The notes: a model not told the origin generated them from the sequence alone. Shown: positions 31,796-41,461, counted from the first letter of the stretch. The stretch: DNA of 64,000 nt from Janthinobacterium fluminis (GCF_028595325.1 NZ_JAQQXR010000011.1:1-64000); one strand, 5' to 3'. Program-made: numbers and translations.

Positions 31796-33586
31796 TTAGA
31801 ACAAGTCGGCGTCGAGCGCCATCAGGCTGGCCGAACCGGAGCGCGCCTGACGGATCAGGGTGGCGGTTTCCGGTTGCAGGCGGGCGAAGTAGAAGCGCGC
31901 CGTGGCCAGTTTCGCTTTGTAGAAATTGTCGCCCGAAGCTTCCTTTTCCAGCGCGATCTTCGCCATTTGCGCGAAGAAGTAGCTGTAGATCAGGTGGCCG
32001 ACGACGCGCAGGTAAGGTACCGCCGCCGCGCCGACTTCGTCCGGGTTCTGGAATGCCTTCATACCGATTTCCATGGTCAGCTTGGACACTTTCGCGCCCA
32101 GGTCGCCCAGCGGCGTGACGAATTCGCTCATCGCCTCGTCGGTGCCGTTTTCTTCAACAAACGCCTGGATCTTCGCGCCGAACTTGCGCAGCTTGGCGCC
32201 GTTGTCCATCAACACCTTGCGGCCCAGCAGGTCGAGCGACTGGATCGTGTTGGTGCCTTCGTAGATCAGGTTGATGCGGGCGTCGCGCACATACTGCTCC
32301 ATGCCCCATTCCGCGATGTAGCCGTGGCCGCCGAACACCTGCATCGCCTCCGACGTGGCGATCCAGCCGTTGTCGGTGATGAAAGCCTTGATGACCGGGG
32401 TCAGCAGCGCCACCTCGTCGGCCGCCTCCTTGCGCACCTCCTCGTCCGGGTGGTGCAGTTCGCGGTCGATCTGCAGGGCGGCGTAGGAGGTGAAGGCGCG
32501 CGCGCCCTCGGCGTAGGCCTTGGCCGTCAACAGCATGCGGCGCACGTCCGGATGCACGATGATCGGGTCGGCGGCTTTTTCCGGCGCCTTCACGCCCGAC
32601 AGGCTGCGCATCTGGATGCGGTCCTTGGCATAGGCCAGGGCGTTCTGGTAAGCCACTTCGGTCAGGCCCAGCGACTGCATGCCGACGCCCAGGCGGGCCG
32701 CGTTCATGAAGACGAACATCGCGTTCAAGCCCTTGTTCGGCTGGCCGATGATCCAGCCCTTGGCGCCGTCCAGGTTCATCTGGCAGGTCGAGTTGCCGTG
32801 GATGCCCATTTTTTCTTCGATCGCGCCGCAGCTGATCGGGTTGCGCGCGCCGACGCTGCCGTCCGCGTTCGGCAGGAACTTCGGCACCAGGAACAGGGAA
32901 ATGCCCTTCGAGCCTTCCGGCGCGTCCGGCACGCGGGCCAGCACCAGGTGCAAGATATTTTCCGACATGTCGTGCTCGCCGGCCGAGATGAAGATCTTGC
33001 TGCCGGTGATCAGCCAGGAACCGTCGGCCTGCGGCAGCGCCTTCGAGCGCAGCATGCCCAGGTCGGTGCCGCAGTGCGATTCGGTCAGGCACATCGTGCC
33101 GGTCCATTCGCCCGACACCAGCTTCGGCAGGTAGAGTTGCTTCTGTTCGTCGGTGCCGTGCTCCAGCAGGCACTCATAGGCGCCGTGCGACAGGCCGGGG
33201 TACATCGACCAAGCCTGGTTCGAGGAGTTCAGCATTTCGTAGAAGGAATTGTTGAGCACCAGGGGCAAGCCCTGGCCGCCGTATTCCGGGGCGCACGACA
33301 GCGCCGCCCAGCCGCCCTCGACATACTGCTTGTAGGCTTCCTTGAAGCCCTTCGGCGTCGTCACGGCGTGCGTCGTCTTGTCGTGGTGGCAGCCTTCGCG
33401 GTCGCCGGAGTGGTTCAGCGGGAACAGCACCTCGGACGTGAATTTGCCGCCCTCTTCCAGCACCTGGTTGATGATGTCGGCGTCGACCTCGGCGTAGTGC
33501 GGCATTTGCTTCAACTCTTGCTCAACCTGCAGGAATTCATGCAGCACGAATTGCATATCCCGGATTGGCGCGACGTATTGACCCAT
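31796..33586 (-). CDS. Acyl-CoA dehydrogenase (long, about 600-residue type)
   Basis: A 596-residue flavoenzyme of the long ACAD class with an N-terminal dimerisation segment (MQFVLHEFL) and a C-terminal extension. Core motifs are WTGTMCLTESHCGTDLG (flavin/substrate loop), GSKIFISAGEHDM, and IYEGTNTIQSLDLLGRKVL (about residue 440), where the catalytic glutamate of this class lies. It introduces the trans-2 double bond into acyl-CoA. The ribosome-binding site is AGGAGAA. First enzyme gene after the TetR regulator (70 bases). Confidence 0.94.
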   Translation of the reverse strand: MGQYVAPIRDMQFVLHEFLQVEQELKQMPHYAEVDADIINQVLEEGGKFTSEVLFPLNHSGDREGCHHDKTTHAVTTPKGFKEAYKQYVEGGWAALSCAPEYGGQGLPLVLNNSFYEMLNSSNQAWSMYPGLSHGAYECLLEHGTDEQKQLYLPKLVSGEWTGTMCLTESHCGTDLGMLRSKALPQADGSWLITGSKIFISAGEHDMSENILHLVLARVPDAPEGSKGISLFLVPKFLPNADGSVGARNPISCGAIEEKMGIHGNSTCQMNLDGAKGWIIGQPNKGLNAMFVFMNAARLGVGMQSLGLTEVAYQNALAYAKDRIQMRSLSGVKAPEKAADPIIVHPDVRRMLLTAKAYAEGARAFTSYAALQIDRELHHPDEEVRKEAADEVALLTPVIKAFITDNGWIATSEAMQVFGGHGYIAEWGMEQYVRDARINLIYEGTNTIQSLDLLGRKVLMDNGAKLRKFGAKIQAFVEENGTDEAMSEFVTPLGDLGAKVSKLTMEIGMKAFQNPDEVGAAAVPYLRVVGHLIYSYFFAQMAKIALEKEASGDNFYKAKLATARFYFARLQPETATLIRQARSGSASLMALDADLF

Positions 33587-33656
33587 GTTTTTTCTCCTGG
33601 CGGCTAATTAGCTCTAAATGTGGTTCTGGTGTTGCGCGCCGGCGGCGCGCAACGGC

Positions 33657-34283
33657 TTACGAAGTCTGTGGTGCAGCCGCCGGCACGCGCGGCTGCGGAT
33701 TCTGGTAATTCTCGATGAGGCGCTCAAAGCCCAGCCTGGCCCGGTCGACGCTGCCGGGGATGCGCAGGAAGCGCGCATCGTGGTGCAAGCCCAGGATCAG
33801 GCCGTACATCTCGTACACCAGCTGCTGCGGGTCCGTGTCCGGCTTCAAATCGCCCGTCTCGACCGACTGCTCGACACAGCGCAACAAGGCGCCCTGCCAG
33901 GCCCGCACCATCGACACCAGCTCCTCGCGGATCGGCCCCGGCCGGTCGTCGTACTCGACCGCGCCGCTGATATAAATGCAGCCGGAGGCGATTTCGACGC
34001 TGACGCGCTTGATCCAGCGGGCAAACATCGACTTCAGGCGTTCCAGCCCGCGCGGCTCCTTCATGCTCGGAAAAAACACTTCCTGCTCGAAGCGATGGTG
34101 GTACAGCTTCAGCACTTCCATCTGCAAGTCTTCGCGCGAACCGAAATGCGCAAACACCCCCGACTTGCTCATGTTCATCCTGTCGGCGAGCAAGCCGATG
34201 GTCAGGCCCTCCAGGCCGTCGCGGCTGGACAGGTCCAGGGCGACGTCGAGGATGGCCGCGCGGGTCAGTTCCCCCTTGCGCAT
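33657..34283 (-). CDS. TetR-family regulator of the beta-oxidation operon
   Basis: A 208-residue regulator. The helix-turn-helix lies at about 25-45 of the N-terminal domain (LTIGLLADRMNMSKSGVFAHFGSREDLQMEVL). The C-terminal ligand domain is of the kind found in regulators next to acyl-CoA dehydrogenase genes. The start at ATG 34283 (MRKGELTR) is chosen because the HTH domain begins properly there; upstream codons are low-quality sequence with no ribosome-binding site. Acyl-CoA-type control of its own operon is inference from position. A TTTGAC/GATAAT pair with short spacing lies about 120 bases upstream. Confidence 0.85.
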   Translation of the reverse strand: MRKGELTRAAILDVALDLSSRDGLEGLTIGLLADRMNMSKSGVFAHFGSREDLQMEVLKLYHHRFEQEVFFPSMKEPRGLERLKSMFARWIKRVSVEIASGCIYISGAVEYDDRPGPIREELVSMVRAWQGALLRCVEQSVETGDLKPDTDPQQLVYEMYGLILGLHHDARFLRIPGSVDRARLGFERLIENYQNPQPRVPAAAPQTS

Positions 34284-34479
34284 GAATTTAATTGATGTAT
34301 TGATGATATTTCCGTTCAAAGCTGAGTTTCTAGTCCAGAGGAAGAAGACGTCCGCAACGATATGAACCCGCTTCGTGTGAAAAGAATTCCGAACGCTCGT
34401 ACTATTATCCACCGGGGCATAAAAGTCAAACGGGAACATTAGAGGCGGCGTTCTATTGCTGCGGCGCAGCATTTCCCCG

Positions 34480-34869
34480 CTATTGCTGCGTGTCGCCGCC
34501 GACCCGGCTCAACTGGCGCCGCTCGCGCTTGCTCGGCCTGCCCTTGATGGCGGCGCCCGGCTCGCTGTACAGCTTGCGCTGCTCGGCCGCGGCGGCGCGG
34601 CGGGCCACGCTGGCCGGCGTTTCCCCGTACAGCAGGCGCGCCACGCTGGCGCCGCCGCGCTGCTCCGACAAGCCGCGCACCCGCAGCTCCCAGCTGTCGG
34701 CGCCGTTGTCGACGAGCAGCTCGTCGCCCAGGCGCACCGGGCGGGCCGGCTTGACGCGCTCGCCGGCGACCCGCACCTTGCCCTTCTCGACGGCGTCCGC
34801 GGCCAGCGAACGGGTCTTGAAAAAGCGCGCGGCCCACAGCCATTTATCGATTCTTACCGTCTCTGTCAT
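34480..34869 (-). CDS. hslR: Heat-shock protein 15 homologue (S4 RNA-binding)
   Basis: A 129-residue protein with an N-terminal S4 domain (VRIDKWLWAARFFKTRSLAADAVEKGKVRV, RPVRLGDELLV) and a basic C-terminal tail (KGRPSKRERRQL), the Hsp15 layout. Hsp15 binds free 50S subunits carrying stalled peptidyl-tRNA and helps recycle them. It starts six bases after the clsB stop on the same strand. Confidence 0.9.
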   Translation of the reverse strand: MTETVRIDKWLWAARFFKTRSLAADAVEKGKVRVAGERVKPARPVRLGDELLVDNGADSWELRVRGLSEQRGGASVARLLYGETPASVARRAAAAEQRKLYSEPGAAIKGRPSKRERRQLSRVGGDTQQ

Positions 34870-34875
34870 GGTTCC

Positions 34876-36051
34876 CTAAGCGTATTTGCCGATGGCGAAG
34901 ACGCGCATCGCCAGTTTGTACAAGACGAAGGCGGCCTCGTAGCCGAGGCGGCGGAACCGCCCGACGTGGGCGAAATCGTCCTGGTGGACGACGACGCCGT
35001 CGGCGATGGCCCGCTCTATGTGGCCGCGCAAGTGCCGGGAGAAGGCGGCGTCCTTGATGACGACGTTCGCCTCCTGGTTGAGGAACAGGCTCAGGCCGTC
35101 GACATTGCTCGACCCCACCGTGGCCCAGTCGTCGTCGACGACGGCGACCTTGGCGTGCAACTGGGTCTTGCGGTATTCGACGAGCTTGACGCCGGCCTCC
35201 AGCAGCTTCGGATAGAAGGAGTGGGCGACGGCGTCCTGCAGCCAGATTTCGCCGACGCCGATCAACAGCACCACCTCGACGCCGCGGCGGGCGGCCGACG
35301 CCAGCGCCTCGCGGAACTTGCGCCCGGGCGCGAAATACGGATTGGCCAGCAGCACGCTGTTTTTCGCCCGGCCCAGCGCCTGCAGATAGGCGCGCTGGAT
35401 GGTGCGGCGGTTGCGCAGGTTGTCGCGCACGACGAAGCCGGCCTTGACGACGTTGCGGGCCTGGTCCAGGGCCTGCTCCTTGTTGACGGCGCGCATTTCG
35501 CGGTACAGGTGCAGGCGCTTGAACAGGCCCAGCTTGCCCAGCCGCGCCCACTGCGCCTGGGCCTCCTGGTGGATGGCCGCCACCAGCGGGCCGCGCACCG
35601 CCACGGCGAAGTCCCAGCGCGGCGCGGCCAGGCGGATGCTGCGGTCATGGTCGCAATACATATCGTCGTTGATGTTAATGCCGCCGACCAGCGCCAGCTG
35701 GCGGTCGACGACGCAGATTTTGCGGTGGGTGCGCGTGACGCCGCGGCGGAACCAGGGGTTGAAGATGCGGTGCTGGACCTGCGCCGCCTCCAGCTCGGCG
35801 TGCATGCGCCGCACGCGCGCATTGCCGGTGCCGAACCAGTCGGTGATCATGCAGACGACGACGCCGCGGGCGGCGGCGCGCATCAGCGCCGCCTGCACGG
35901 CCGCGCCGGTGTCGTCGTCGGCGAAGATATAGGTTTCAAAATAGATGTCGAAGCGGGCGGCGTCGATGGCGCCTATCAGGGCGGGGAAATAATCGGTGCC
36001 GCTGTGCAGCAGGGTGATGTCGTTGTCGGCGATATAGGTAACTGAGCGCAT
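34876..36051 (-). CDS. clsB: Cardiolipin synthase B
   Basis: A 391-residue phospholipase-D-superfamily enzyme with two HKD motifs. The first is THRKICVVDRQLALVGGIN (H109, K111, D116). The second is QLHAKVAVVDDDWATVGSSN at about 295-313. The family-typical opening DNDITLLHSGTDYFPALIGAID and the conserved GDDDTGA-like segment (FADDDTGAAV) are present. It condenses phosphatidylglycerol (or PG with PE) into cardiolipin at the inner membrane. The upstream EEP-family gene (9 bases away) is its usual companion, as in the E. coli ybhP-clsB pair. Confidence 0.93.
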   Translation of the reverse strand: MRSVTYIADNDITLLHSGTDYFPALIGAIDAARFDIYFETYIFADDDTGAAVQAALMRAAARGVVVCMITDWFGTGNARVRRMHAELEAAQVQHRIFNPWFRRGVTRTHRKICVVDRQLALVGGININDDMYCDHDRSIRLAAPRWDFAVAVRGPLVAAIHQEAQAQWARLGKLGLFKRLHLYREMRAVNKEQALDQARNVVKAGFVVRDNLRNRRTIQRAYLQALGRAKNSVLLANPYFAPGRKFREALASAARRGVEVVLLIGVGEIWLQDAVAHSFYPKLLEAGVKLVEYRKTQLHAKVAVVDDDWATVGSSNVDGLSLFLNQEANVVIKDAAFSRHLRGHIERAIADGVVVHQDDFAHVGRFRRLGYEAAFVLYKLAMRVFAIGKYA

Positions 36052-36060
36052 GGACTCAGT

Positions 36061-36879
36061 CTACGCCAGTTTCAGGGTGGCGACGATGGGCGCGTGGTCC
36101 GACAGGCGCGCCCACAGCGTGCCGTGCATCACCTGCGCCGTCTCGACCTCGAAGCCGCGCACATAGATGCGGTCGAGGCGGAAGCAGGGCAAGGCGGCCG
36201 GGAAGGTGCGCGCCGGCGCCGGCGCCGGGCGCGCCTGGCGGCGCGCCAACTGGCGCACCAGATCGCCCAGCGCCGAGTTCGAGGCGCGCTGGTCGAACAC
36301 TTCGCTGACGCCGAGGGCGTCGCGCAGCTTGCCGCCGAGGCTGTTGCGCCAGTCGTTGAAGTCGCCGGCGATGATGACGGGCTCGCCGTGCGGCGCCGAC
36401 GCCATCACGGCCTCGATCAGGGCCGCCGTCTGGCGCCCGCGGCCCGCCTCGAACAGCCCCAGGTGGACGACGTAGCAATGGACGTCGGCGGCCGGGGTGT
36501 TCAGCACGCAATGCAGGATGCCGCGCTGCTCGAAGGCGTGGTCGGAGACGTCGTGGTTGCGCGTGGCGCCGATGGGAAAGGCGCTCAGCAGCGCGTTGCC
36601 GTGGTGGCCGTGGTCGTACACGGCGTTCATGCCGTAGGCCGAGTGGTGCGAGGCGCCGGCGAAGAATTCGTGCTGGGCCGTGTCCGGCCAGTGCCTGTGG
36701 CCGTGGCTGGCGGCGCCGTACTGGGCGGCGTGGCGGTCGTGGCGGCCCTGCACCTCTTGCAAAAAGACAACTTCGGCGTCGAACAAGCCGATCGCCTGCT
36801 TCAAGGCATGCACGCGGGGTTGGCCGCGCACCGAGGAAACGCCTTTGTGGATGTTGTAAGTTGCTACGCGGATCTTCAT
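36061..36879 (-). CDS. Endonuclease/exonuclease/phosphatase-family protein (YbhP-like)
   Basis: A 272-residue EEP-fold protein. The metal and catalytic motifs are complete: TYNIHKG, VVFLQEV, HHGNALLSAF, VHLGLFEAGR, IIAGDFNDWR, LDRIYV and SDHAPIVA. Paired with clsB as in enterobacteria. Its substrate is unknown; a phospholipid-related phosphodiesterase role is a guess from the conserved pairing. Confidence 0.88.
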   Translation of the reverse strand: MKIRVATYNIHKGVSSVRGQPRVHALKQAIGLFDAEVVFLQEVQGRHDRHAAQYGAASHGHRHWPDTAQHEFFAGASHHSAYGMNAVYDHGHHGNALLSAFPIGATRNHDVSDHAFEQRGILHCVLNTPAADVHCYVVHLGLFEAGRGRQTAALIEAVMASAPHGEPVIIAGDFNDWRNSLGGKLRDALGVSEVFDQRASNSALGDLVRQLARRQARPAPAPARTFPAALPCFRLDRIYVRGFEVETAQVMHGTLWARLSDHAPIVATLKLA

Positions 36880-36967
36880 GGGATGATTTTACCCCCATCG
36901 CCGCCCTTTCCGGCGCAAACGATGATGCTTTGGCGAATCGCGGCGCGGCCGCGCCACAGCCGCGGCC

Positions 36968-38281
36968 TCAGGCGTCGTCTGCAGCCGGCTCCGGCGCCGC
37001 GCGGCACTCCCGCGGCAAGGCCGCCTCCGGCACGGCGGGGCTGGCGCTGCAGATCCAGTTGAACTTGCCGTCCCCGGTGGCGGGGGTCTGCGGCACGGGG
37101 GTCAGGTACAGGAGCTGGCCCTGCAACGGCGCGACCATGGCGATGCTCAGGCGGCCGCTGTCCTGGTCAATGCTGATGTCCCGCACCATCTGCGGCGTCA
37201 GCGTGAAGCCGGCCTCGGCCACCGTTGCGGGCAGGCGCTTGTGGCGCACAAGGAAGAGCTCGACGTTGCTGGCCGCCGCCAGGCCGTTGGCGTAGGCATG
37301 CTCAACCACCCTGCCGCGCGCATGCCTCTCGGCCCGCCCGGCGTTCTTTTGGTATTGCTCGTAAGCGGGAATGGCCAGGCTGACAGCCGTGACACCCAGA
37401 TACAGATACAGCAACAAGCCGCCGACAGCGCCGAAGCCGGTGCGCAGCACCAGCGCAGACAAGCCCCAGGCCAGCCAGTGGCGGCGGGGAAATTGCACGG
37501 CGTCGCCCCGCTGCACGCGGGCGATGCGCTTGCACAACCACGGGTAGTCACCGGTGAGTTCGTTGAGCGACATCCAGAAACCGCCGCTGCGTTCGCTCTG
37601 CCCCATATACGCGTCCAGGTTGACGGTTTTCCAGCGCTTGCTGCCGGCGGCCAACACCGCCAGGGCGCGCATCGCGCTGTCCGTGTCGTGGCAGCAGGCC
37701 AGGCCGTACTGATCGCAGCTGTATTCGCGCGCGCGCGCGTACGCCGCGCCCAACAGCGGCGTCAGCATCACGAAGCTGAGCCACCAGTGGCGCGCCAGAT
37801 GTTTCTGCGCGATATGGCCCAGCTCGTGGCCTATGTAAAAATTCAAGGCATCTTCATCGTCGTGCAGGGCATCGACGATGTCGGACAACAGCACCACGTA
37901 GTAGCGGCGTAGGAACCGGGTGGCGAAGGCGTTCAGCACGCCGTTGCCGCTCATCAGATAAAACTCCGGCTGCAAGTCCAGCCCGACCGCCTGGCAGCAC
38001 GCCTGCAAACGCGCATGCAATTGCGGCAGTTGCTGCGGGCCGATCTGCACGGCATTGCCCTGCAACTGCGCGATGAAATACGAGCGCCCCAGCAAGCCGA
38101 ACAGGTATAACACGGGCAAGGCCAGCAAGACCGTGCCGACCGTCACCACCGTCAGCAGCAACCAGAACAGGGCGGCGAACACGGCCAGTATCTTGAAGAG
38201 GGACTGCTCCTTCGCGTAGGTGCGGATCTTGCCGGGAACCGAGAACGGCGGGTAGTCCCGCACAACAAAACCATCTTCCAT
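36968..38281 (-). CDS. Membrane M48 metallopeptidase fused to a type IV pilin-like domain
   Basis: A 437-residue protein. The start is ATG 38281, with GAGG six bases before; two in-frame upstream starts lack a ribosome-binding site. After a hydrophobic hairpin (about 31-65) comes an M48 zinc-peptidase domain with HELGH at 152-156 and the third ligand E186 in RAREYSCDQYG. A further membrane segment (about 278-302) runs into LAIPAYEQYQKNAGRA, which closely mimics the end of a type IV pilin N-terminal helix. The remainder (about 325-430) looks like a pilin head: VEHAYANGLAAASNVELFLV, LPATVAEAGF, a beta region, and the disulphide pair C411/C426 in FNWICSAS and ALPRECR. No prepilin cleavage site is present. 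Function unknown. Confidence 0.8.
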   Translation of the reverse strand: MEDGFVVRDYPPFSVPGKIRTYAKEQSLFKILAVFAALFWLLLTVVTVGTVLLALPVLYLFGLLGRSYFIAQLQGNAVQIGPQQLPQLHARLQACCQAVGLDLQPEFYLMSGNGVLNAFATRFLRRYYVVLLSDIVDALHDDEDALNFYIGHELGHIAQKHLARHWWLSFVMLTPLLGAAYARAREYSCDQYGLACCHDTDSAMRALAVLAAGSKRWKTVNLDAYMGQSERSGGFWMSLNELTGDYPWLCKRIARVQRGDAVQFPRRHWLAWGLSALVLRTGFGAVGGLLLYLYLGVTAVSLAIPAYEQYQKNAGRAERHARGRVVEHAYANGLAAASNVELFLVRHKRLPATVAEAGFTLTPQMVRDISIDQDSGRLSIAMVAPLQGQLLYLTPVPQTPATGDGKFNWICSASPAVPEAALPRECRAAPEPAADDA

Positions 38282-38392
38282 CCAGCACCTCATCCTATCA
38301 AACGGGAAAGCGGATCGGTCGCGCTTGCTTTGCAAGCACTCAACATTGCCGATACGAAATAATCCCGGCAGTTTACAGGACGCGTGGTGCTT

Positions 38393-38887
38393 TCAAAAAT
38401 CTTTTTTGGCAACTGGCGGCGCCGCGCATGGGCGCGCCTGCTTGAGCTGCTGCGGCAGTTGCAGCACGGCTTCCGCGTTGGACGAGGAAAAGCAGCGGTC
38501 GGCCGCCTCCAGATAGGGCAGCCAGACGTAGCGCAGATGCTCGCGCGGGCTGAGCGTGACGGCGATGTCGCGCGGCACCTCGACGCTGAAGACGTGCTCG
38601 GTGTTCTGCGTCACGCCGGGGGCGTAGCGGTGGCGCCAGACCGGATAAATATCGTAGACGTTCGACAACTGCCAGTCGCGCAGGCGGATCGCCGCGCCGT
38701 CGGCGACGATGCCGGTTTCCTCGCGCAGTTCGCGCGCCGCCGTGCCGAGCAGCGGCTCGTCGGGCGCGTCCAGCGAACCGGTGACGGATTGCCAGAAACC
38801 GGGACGGTCTGCGCGTTCGAGCAAGAGCACGTCCAGCCCGGCGGTATGGATGACGACCAACACGGATTCGGGGATTTTATGGCTCAT
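38393..38887 (-). CDS. nudB: Dihydroneopterin triphosphate pyrophosphatase (Nudix)
   Basis: A 164-residue Nudix hydrolase. The Nudix box runs from GSLDAPDEPLLG to ARELREETGI and the protein opens PESVLVVIHTAGLDVLLLERADRPGFWQSVTGS, a NudB hallmark. It removes pyrophosphate from dihydroneopterin triphosphate in folate synthesis. Its position downstream of aspS is the usual one for nudB. A terminator separates it from aspS, so it may have its own promoter. Confidence 0.9.
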   Translation of the reverse strand: MSHKIPESVLVVIHTAGLDVLLLERADRPGFWQSVTGSLDAPDEPLLGTAARELREETGIVADGAAIRLRDWQLSNVYDIYPVWRHRYAPGVTQNTEHVFSVEVPRDIAVTLSPREHLRYVWLPYLEAADRCFSSSNAEAVLQLPQQLKQARPCAAPPVAKKDF

Positions 38888-38895
38888 AATAAAAG

Positions 38896-38922
38896 AAAAG
38901 GCGCAGTCACCCGCGCCTTTTT
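38896..38922. terminator. Bidirectional intrinsic terminator after aspS
   Basis: Nine-base arms AAAAGGCGC / GCGCCTTTT enclose an eight-base loop, with T-rich sequence continuing on the minus strand (CTTTTCTTTTATT). It lies 39 bases after the aspS stop and 9 bases before the nudB start. Confidence 0.75.
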
Positions 38923-38960
38923 ATCCATCCTACGGCCCGCCTCAGCGGGCCGCACGGCGA

Positions 38961-40775
38961 TTAAACGACTTTCGGCTCGGCGCTGCGCAGGCGGATGTGC
39001 AGTTCGCGCAATTGCTTCTCATCCACTTCCGACGGCGCCTGGGTCAGCAGGCACTGGGCGCGCTGGGTTTTCGGGAAGGCGATCACGTCGCGGATCGAAT
39101 CGGAACCGGTCATCATGGTCACGATACGGTCCAGGCCGAACGCCAGGCCGCCGTGCGGCGGCGCGCCGTACTGCAGCGCGTCGAGCAGGAAGCCGAACTT
39201 CAGCTGCGCTTCCTCGGCGTCGATCTTCAGCGCGCGGAACACCTTGCTCTGCACCTCTTCGCGGTGGATACGGATCGAACCGCCGCCCAGTTCCCAACCG
39301 TTCAAGACCATGTCGTAAGCCTTGGCGATGCAGGCGCCCGGATTGGTTTCCAGCATGTCTTCGTGGCCGTCTTTCGGCGCCGTGAACGGATGGTGGGTCG
39401 CGGTCCAGCGGTCCGACTCTTCATCGTAGTCGAACATCGGGAAGTCGACCACCCACAATGGCTTCCAGCTGTCGTCGAACAGGCCGGCCTTCTTGCCGAA
39501 CTCGCTGTGGCCGATCTTCACGCGCAGCGCGCCGATGGCGTCGTTGACGACCTTCGCCTTGTCGGCGCCGAAGAAGATCAAGTCGCCATCCTGGGCATTG
39601 GTCAGCTCGACGATCTGCGCCAGCGCCGCGTCGTGCAGGTTCTTCACGATAGGCGATTGCAGGCCGTCGCGGCCCTTGGCCTTCTCGTTGACCTTGATGT
39701 AGGCGAGGCCCTTGGCGCCGTAGATGGCGACGAACTGGGTGTAGGCGTCGATTTCCGAGCGCGGCATGCCGGAACCCTCTTTGGCGCCGCCCGGCACCAA
39801 CAGACCGACGACGCGGCCGTTTTCCATGTTCGCCGCGCCGGAGAAGACCTTGAAGTCGACGTCCTTCATGACGTGGGTCAGGTCGGTGAAGGCCAGCTTG
39901 ACGCGCATGTCCGGCTTGTCCGAACCGTACAGGCCCATCGCCGTGGCGAAGTCCATCACCGGGAACGGGTTCGGCAGGTCGATGTCGAGCGTGTTCTTGA
40001 AGACGATGCGTATCATGTTCTCGAACAGGTCGCGGATCTCCTGCTCGGACAGGAAGGAGGTTTCGCAGTCGATCTGGGTGAACTCAGGCTGGCGGTCGGC
40101 GCGCAAATCCTCGTCGCGGAAGCATTTGGTGATCTGGTAGTAGCGGTCGAAGTTGGCGACCATCAGCAACTGCTTGAACAACTGCGGCGACTGCGGCAGC
40201 GCGAAGAAATTGCCGGCGTTCACACGCGACGGCACCAGATAGTCGCGCGCGCCTTCCGGGGTCGACTTGGTCAGCATCGGCGTTTCGATGTCGATGAAAC
40301 CCAGCTCGTCCAGATACTTGCGCACTTCCATCGTCACCTTGTAGCGCAGGCGCAGATTGTTTTGCATTTGCGGACGGCGCAGGTCCAGCACGCGGTGCGT
40401 CAGGCGGGTCGTTTCCGACAGATTGTCGTCGTCCAGCTGGAACGGCGGCGTGACCGAGGCGTTCAGCACTTCCAGGTTCGAGCACACCACTTCGATCTTG
40501 CCCGACTTCAGGTTGTTGTTGACGGTGCCTTCGAGGCGGTGCTTGACGACGCCGGTGACGCGCAGGCAAAACTCATTGCGCACCACCTCGGCCACCTTGA
40601 ACACTTCCGCCTGCTCCGGATTGCAGACGATCTGCACCAGACCCTCGCGGTCGCGCAAGTCGATGAAAATGACGCCGCCGTGGTCGCGCCGGCGATGCAC
40701 CCAGCCGCACAGATTGACGGTTTGTCCGAGCAAGGCTTCAGTGGTGAGGCCGCAGTAGTGAGTACGCATTGACAT
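38961..40775 (-). CDS. aspS: Aspartyl-tRNA synthetase, non-discriminating type predicted
   Basis: A 604-residue class II synthetase with OB-fold anticodon domain ([24 protein letters not shown]), motif 2 ([18 protein letters not shown]) and motif 3 ([13 protein letters not shown]). Two anticodon-domain positions that separate discriminating from non-discriminating enzymes read His (RRRDHGG) and Gly (LEGTVNN), as in Pseudomonas, rather than Leu and Lys as in E. coli. That predicts it also charges tRNA-Asn with Asp, which needs GatCAB to convert it. The second methionine, six bases in, is an equally possible start. Gene order FmdB-DUF502-aspS-nudB is typical. Confidence 0.95.
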   Translation of the reverse strand: MSMRTHYCGLTTEALLGQTVNLCGWVHRRRDHGGVIFIDLRDREGLVQIVCNPEQAEVFKVAEVVRNEFCLRVTGVVKHRLEGTVNNNLKSGKIEVVCSNLEVLNASVTPPFQLDDDNLSETTRLTHRVLDLRRPQMQNNLRLRYKVTMEVRKYLDELGFIDIETPMLTKSTPEGARDYLVPSRVNAGNFFALPQSPQLFKQLLMVANFDRYYQITKCFRDEDLRADRQPEFTQIDCETSFLSEQEIRDLFENMIRIVFKNTLDIDLPNPFPVMDFATAMGLYGSDKPDMRVKLAFTDLTHVMKDVDFKVFSGAANMENGRVVGLLVPGGAKEGSGMPRSEIDAYTQFVAIYGAKGLAYIKVNEKAKGRDGLQSPIVKNLHDAALAQIVELTNAQDGDLIFFGADKAKVVNDAIGALRVKIGHSEFGKKAGLFDDSWKPLWVVDFPMFDYDEESDRWTATHHPFTAPKDGHEDMLETNPGACIAKAYDMVLNGWELGGGSIRIHREEVQSKVFRALKIDAEEAQLKFGFLLDALQYGAPPHGGLAFGLDRIVTMMTGSDSIRDVIAFPKTQRAQCLLTQAPSEVDEKQLRELHIRLRSAEPKVV

Positions 40776-40837
40776 AAATTTCTCAGTCCAGGTTAGTTAT
40801 TCAGATGGCCGCGCTCTTCTTCGGAGACGCGTGCCGT

Positions 40838-41461
40838 TTATTCTTTGGCCGCCGTCGGCTCGGGTACGACGACGCCCATGGAAACGATGTACTTCAAGGC
40901 CACGTCGACGCTCATATCAAGCTCGACGACGTCGCTGCGCTTCATCATCAGGAAATACCCCGAAGTCGGATTCGGCGTCGTCGGCACATACACGCTGACA
41001 TAGTCTCCCACCAAATGGTTCTTCACATCGCCGCCGGGCGCGCCGGTCAGGAAAGCGATGGTCCAGGAATTCTGGTGCGGATAAGGCACCAGCACCGCCT
41101 TGCGGAAAGCATTGCCGGACGAGGAAAACAGCGTGTCGGACACCTGCTTGACGCTCGAATACAGGGAATTGACGATGGGAATGCGCTGTAGCACATTTTC
41201 CCACACGCGCACGACATAATTGCCGACCAGATTATTCGTCAGCAAACCGGTGACGAAGACGATCAAGATCGTCAGCACCGTGCCCAGGCCGGGAATCGTC
41301 CCCAGCGCCGGCATCTTATGGCCGAACAACTCCTTCGGTTGCCAGCTGTCGGGCACCAGCAACAGCGACTGGTCCATCGTGCTGATCACCAAATTCAACA
41401 CCCAGGCCGTGATTGCCAGCGGCACCAAAATCAGCAATCCGGTAATAAAATATTTACGCAT
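40838..41461 (-). CDS. DUF502 membrane protein
   Basis: A 207-residue inner-membrane protein with two N-terminal hydrophobic segments (MRKYFITGLLILVPLAITAW, TVLTILIVFVTGLLTNNLVG) and a cytoplasmic-type domain containing the DUF502 motifs RIPIVNSLYSSVKQVSDTL and PTTPNPTSGYFLM. It regularly precedes aspS in Betaproteobacteria. Biochemical role unknown. Confidence 0.9.
   Translation of the reverse strand: MRKYFITGLLILVPLAITAWVLNLVISTMDQSLLLVPDSWQPKELFGHKMPALGTIPGLGTVLTILIVFVTGLLTNNLVGNYVVRVWENVLQRIPIVNSLYSSVKQVSDTLFSSSGNAFRKAVLVPYPHQNSWTIAFLTGAPGGDVKNHLVGDYVSVYVPTTPNPTSGYFLMMKRSDVVELDMSVDVALKYIVSMGVVVPEPTAAKE

Noticed and set aside
34439..34479. Upstream extension of the TetR regulator to 34472
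   Set aside because: The added residues show no family similarity, there is no ribosome-binding site, and the promoter-like elements fall inside it.
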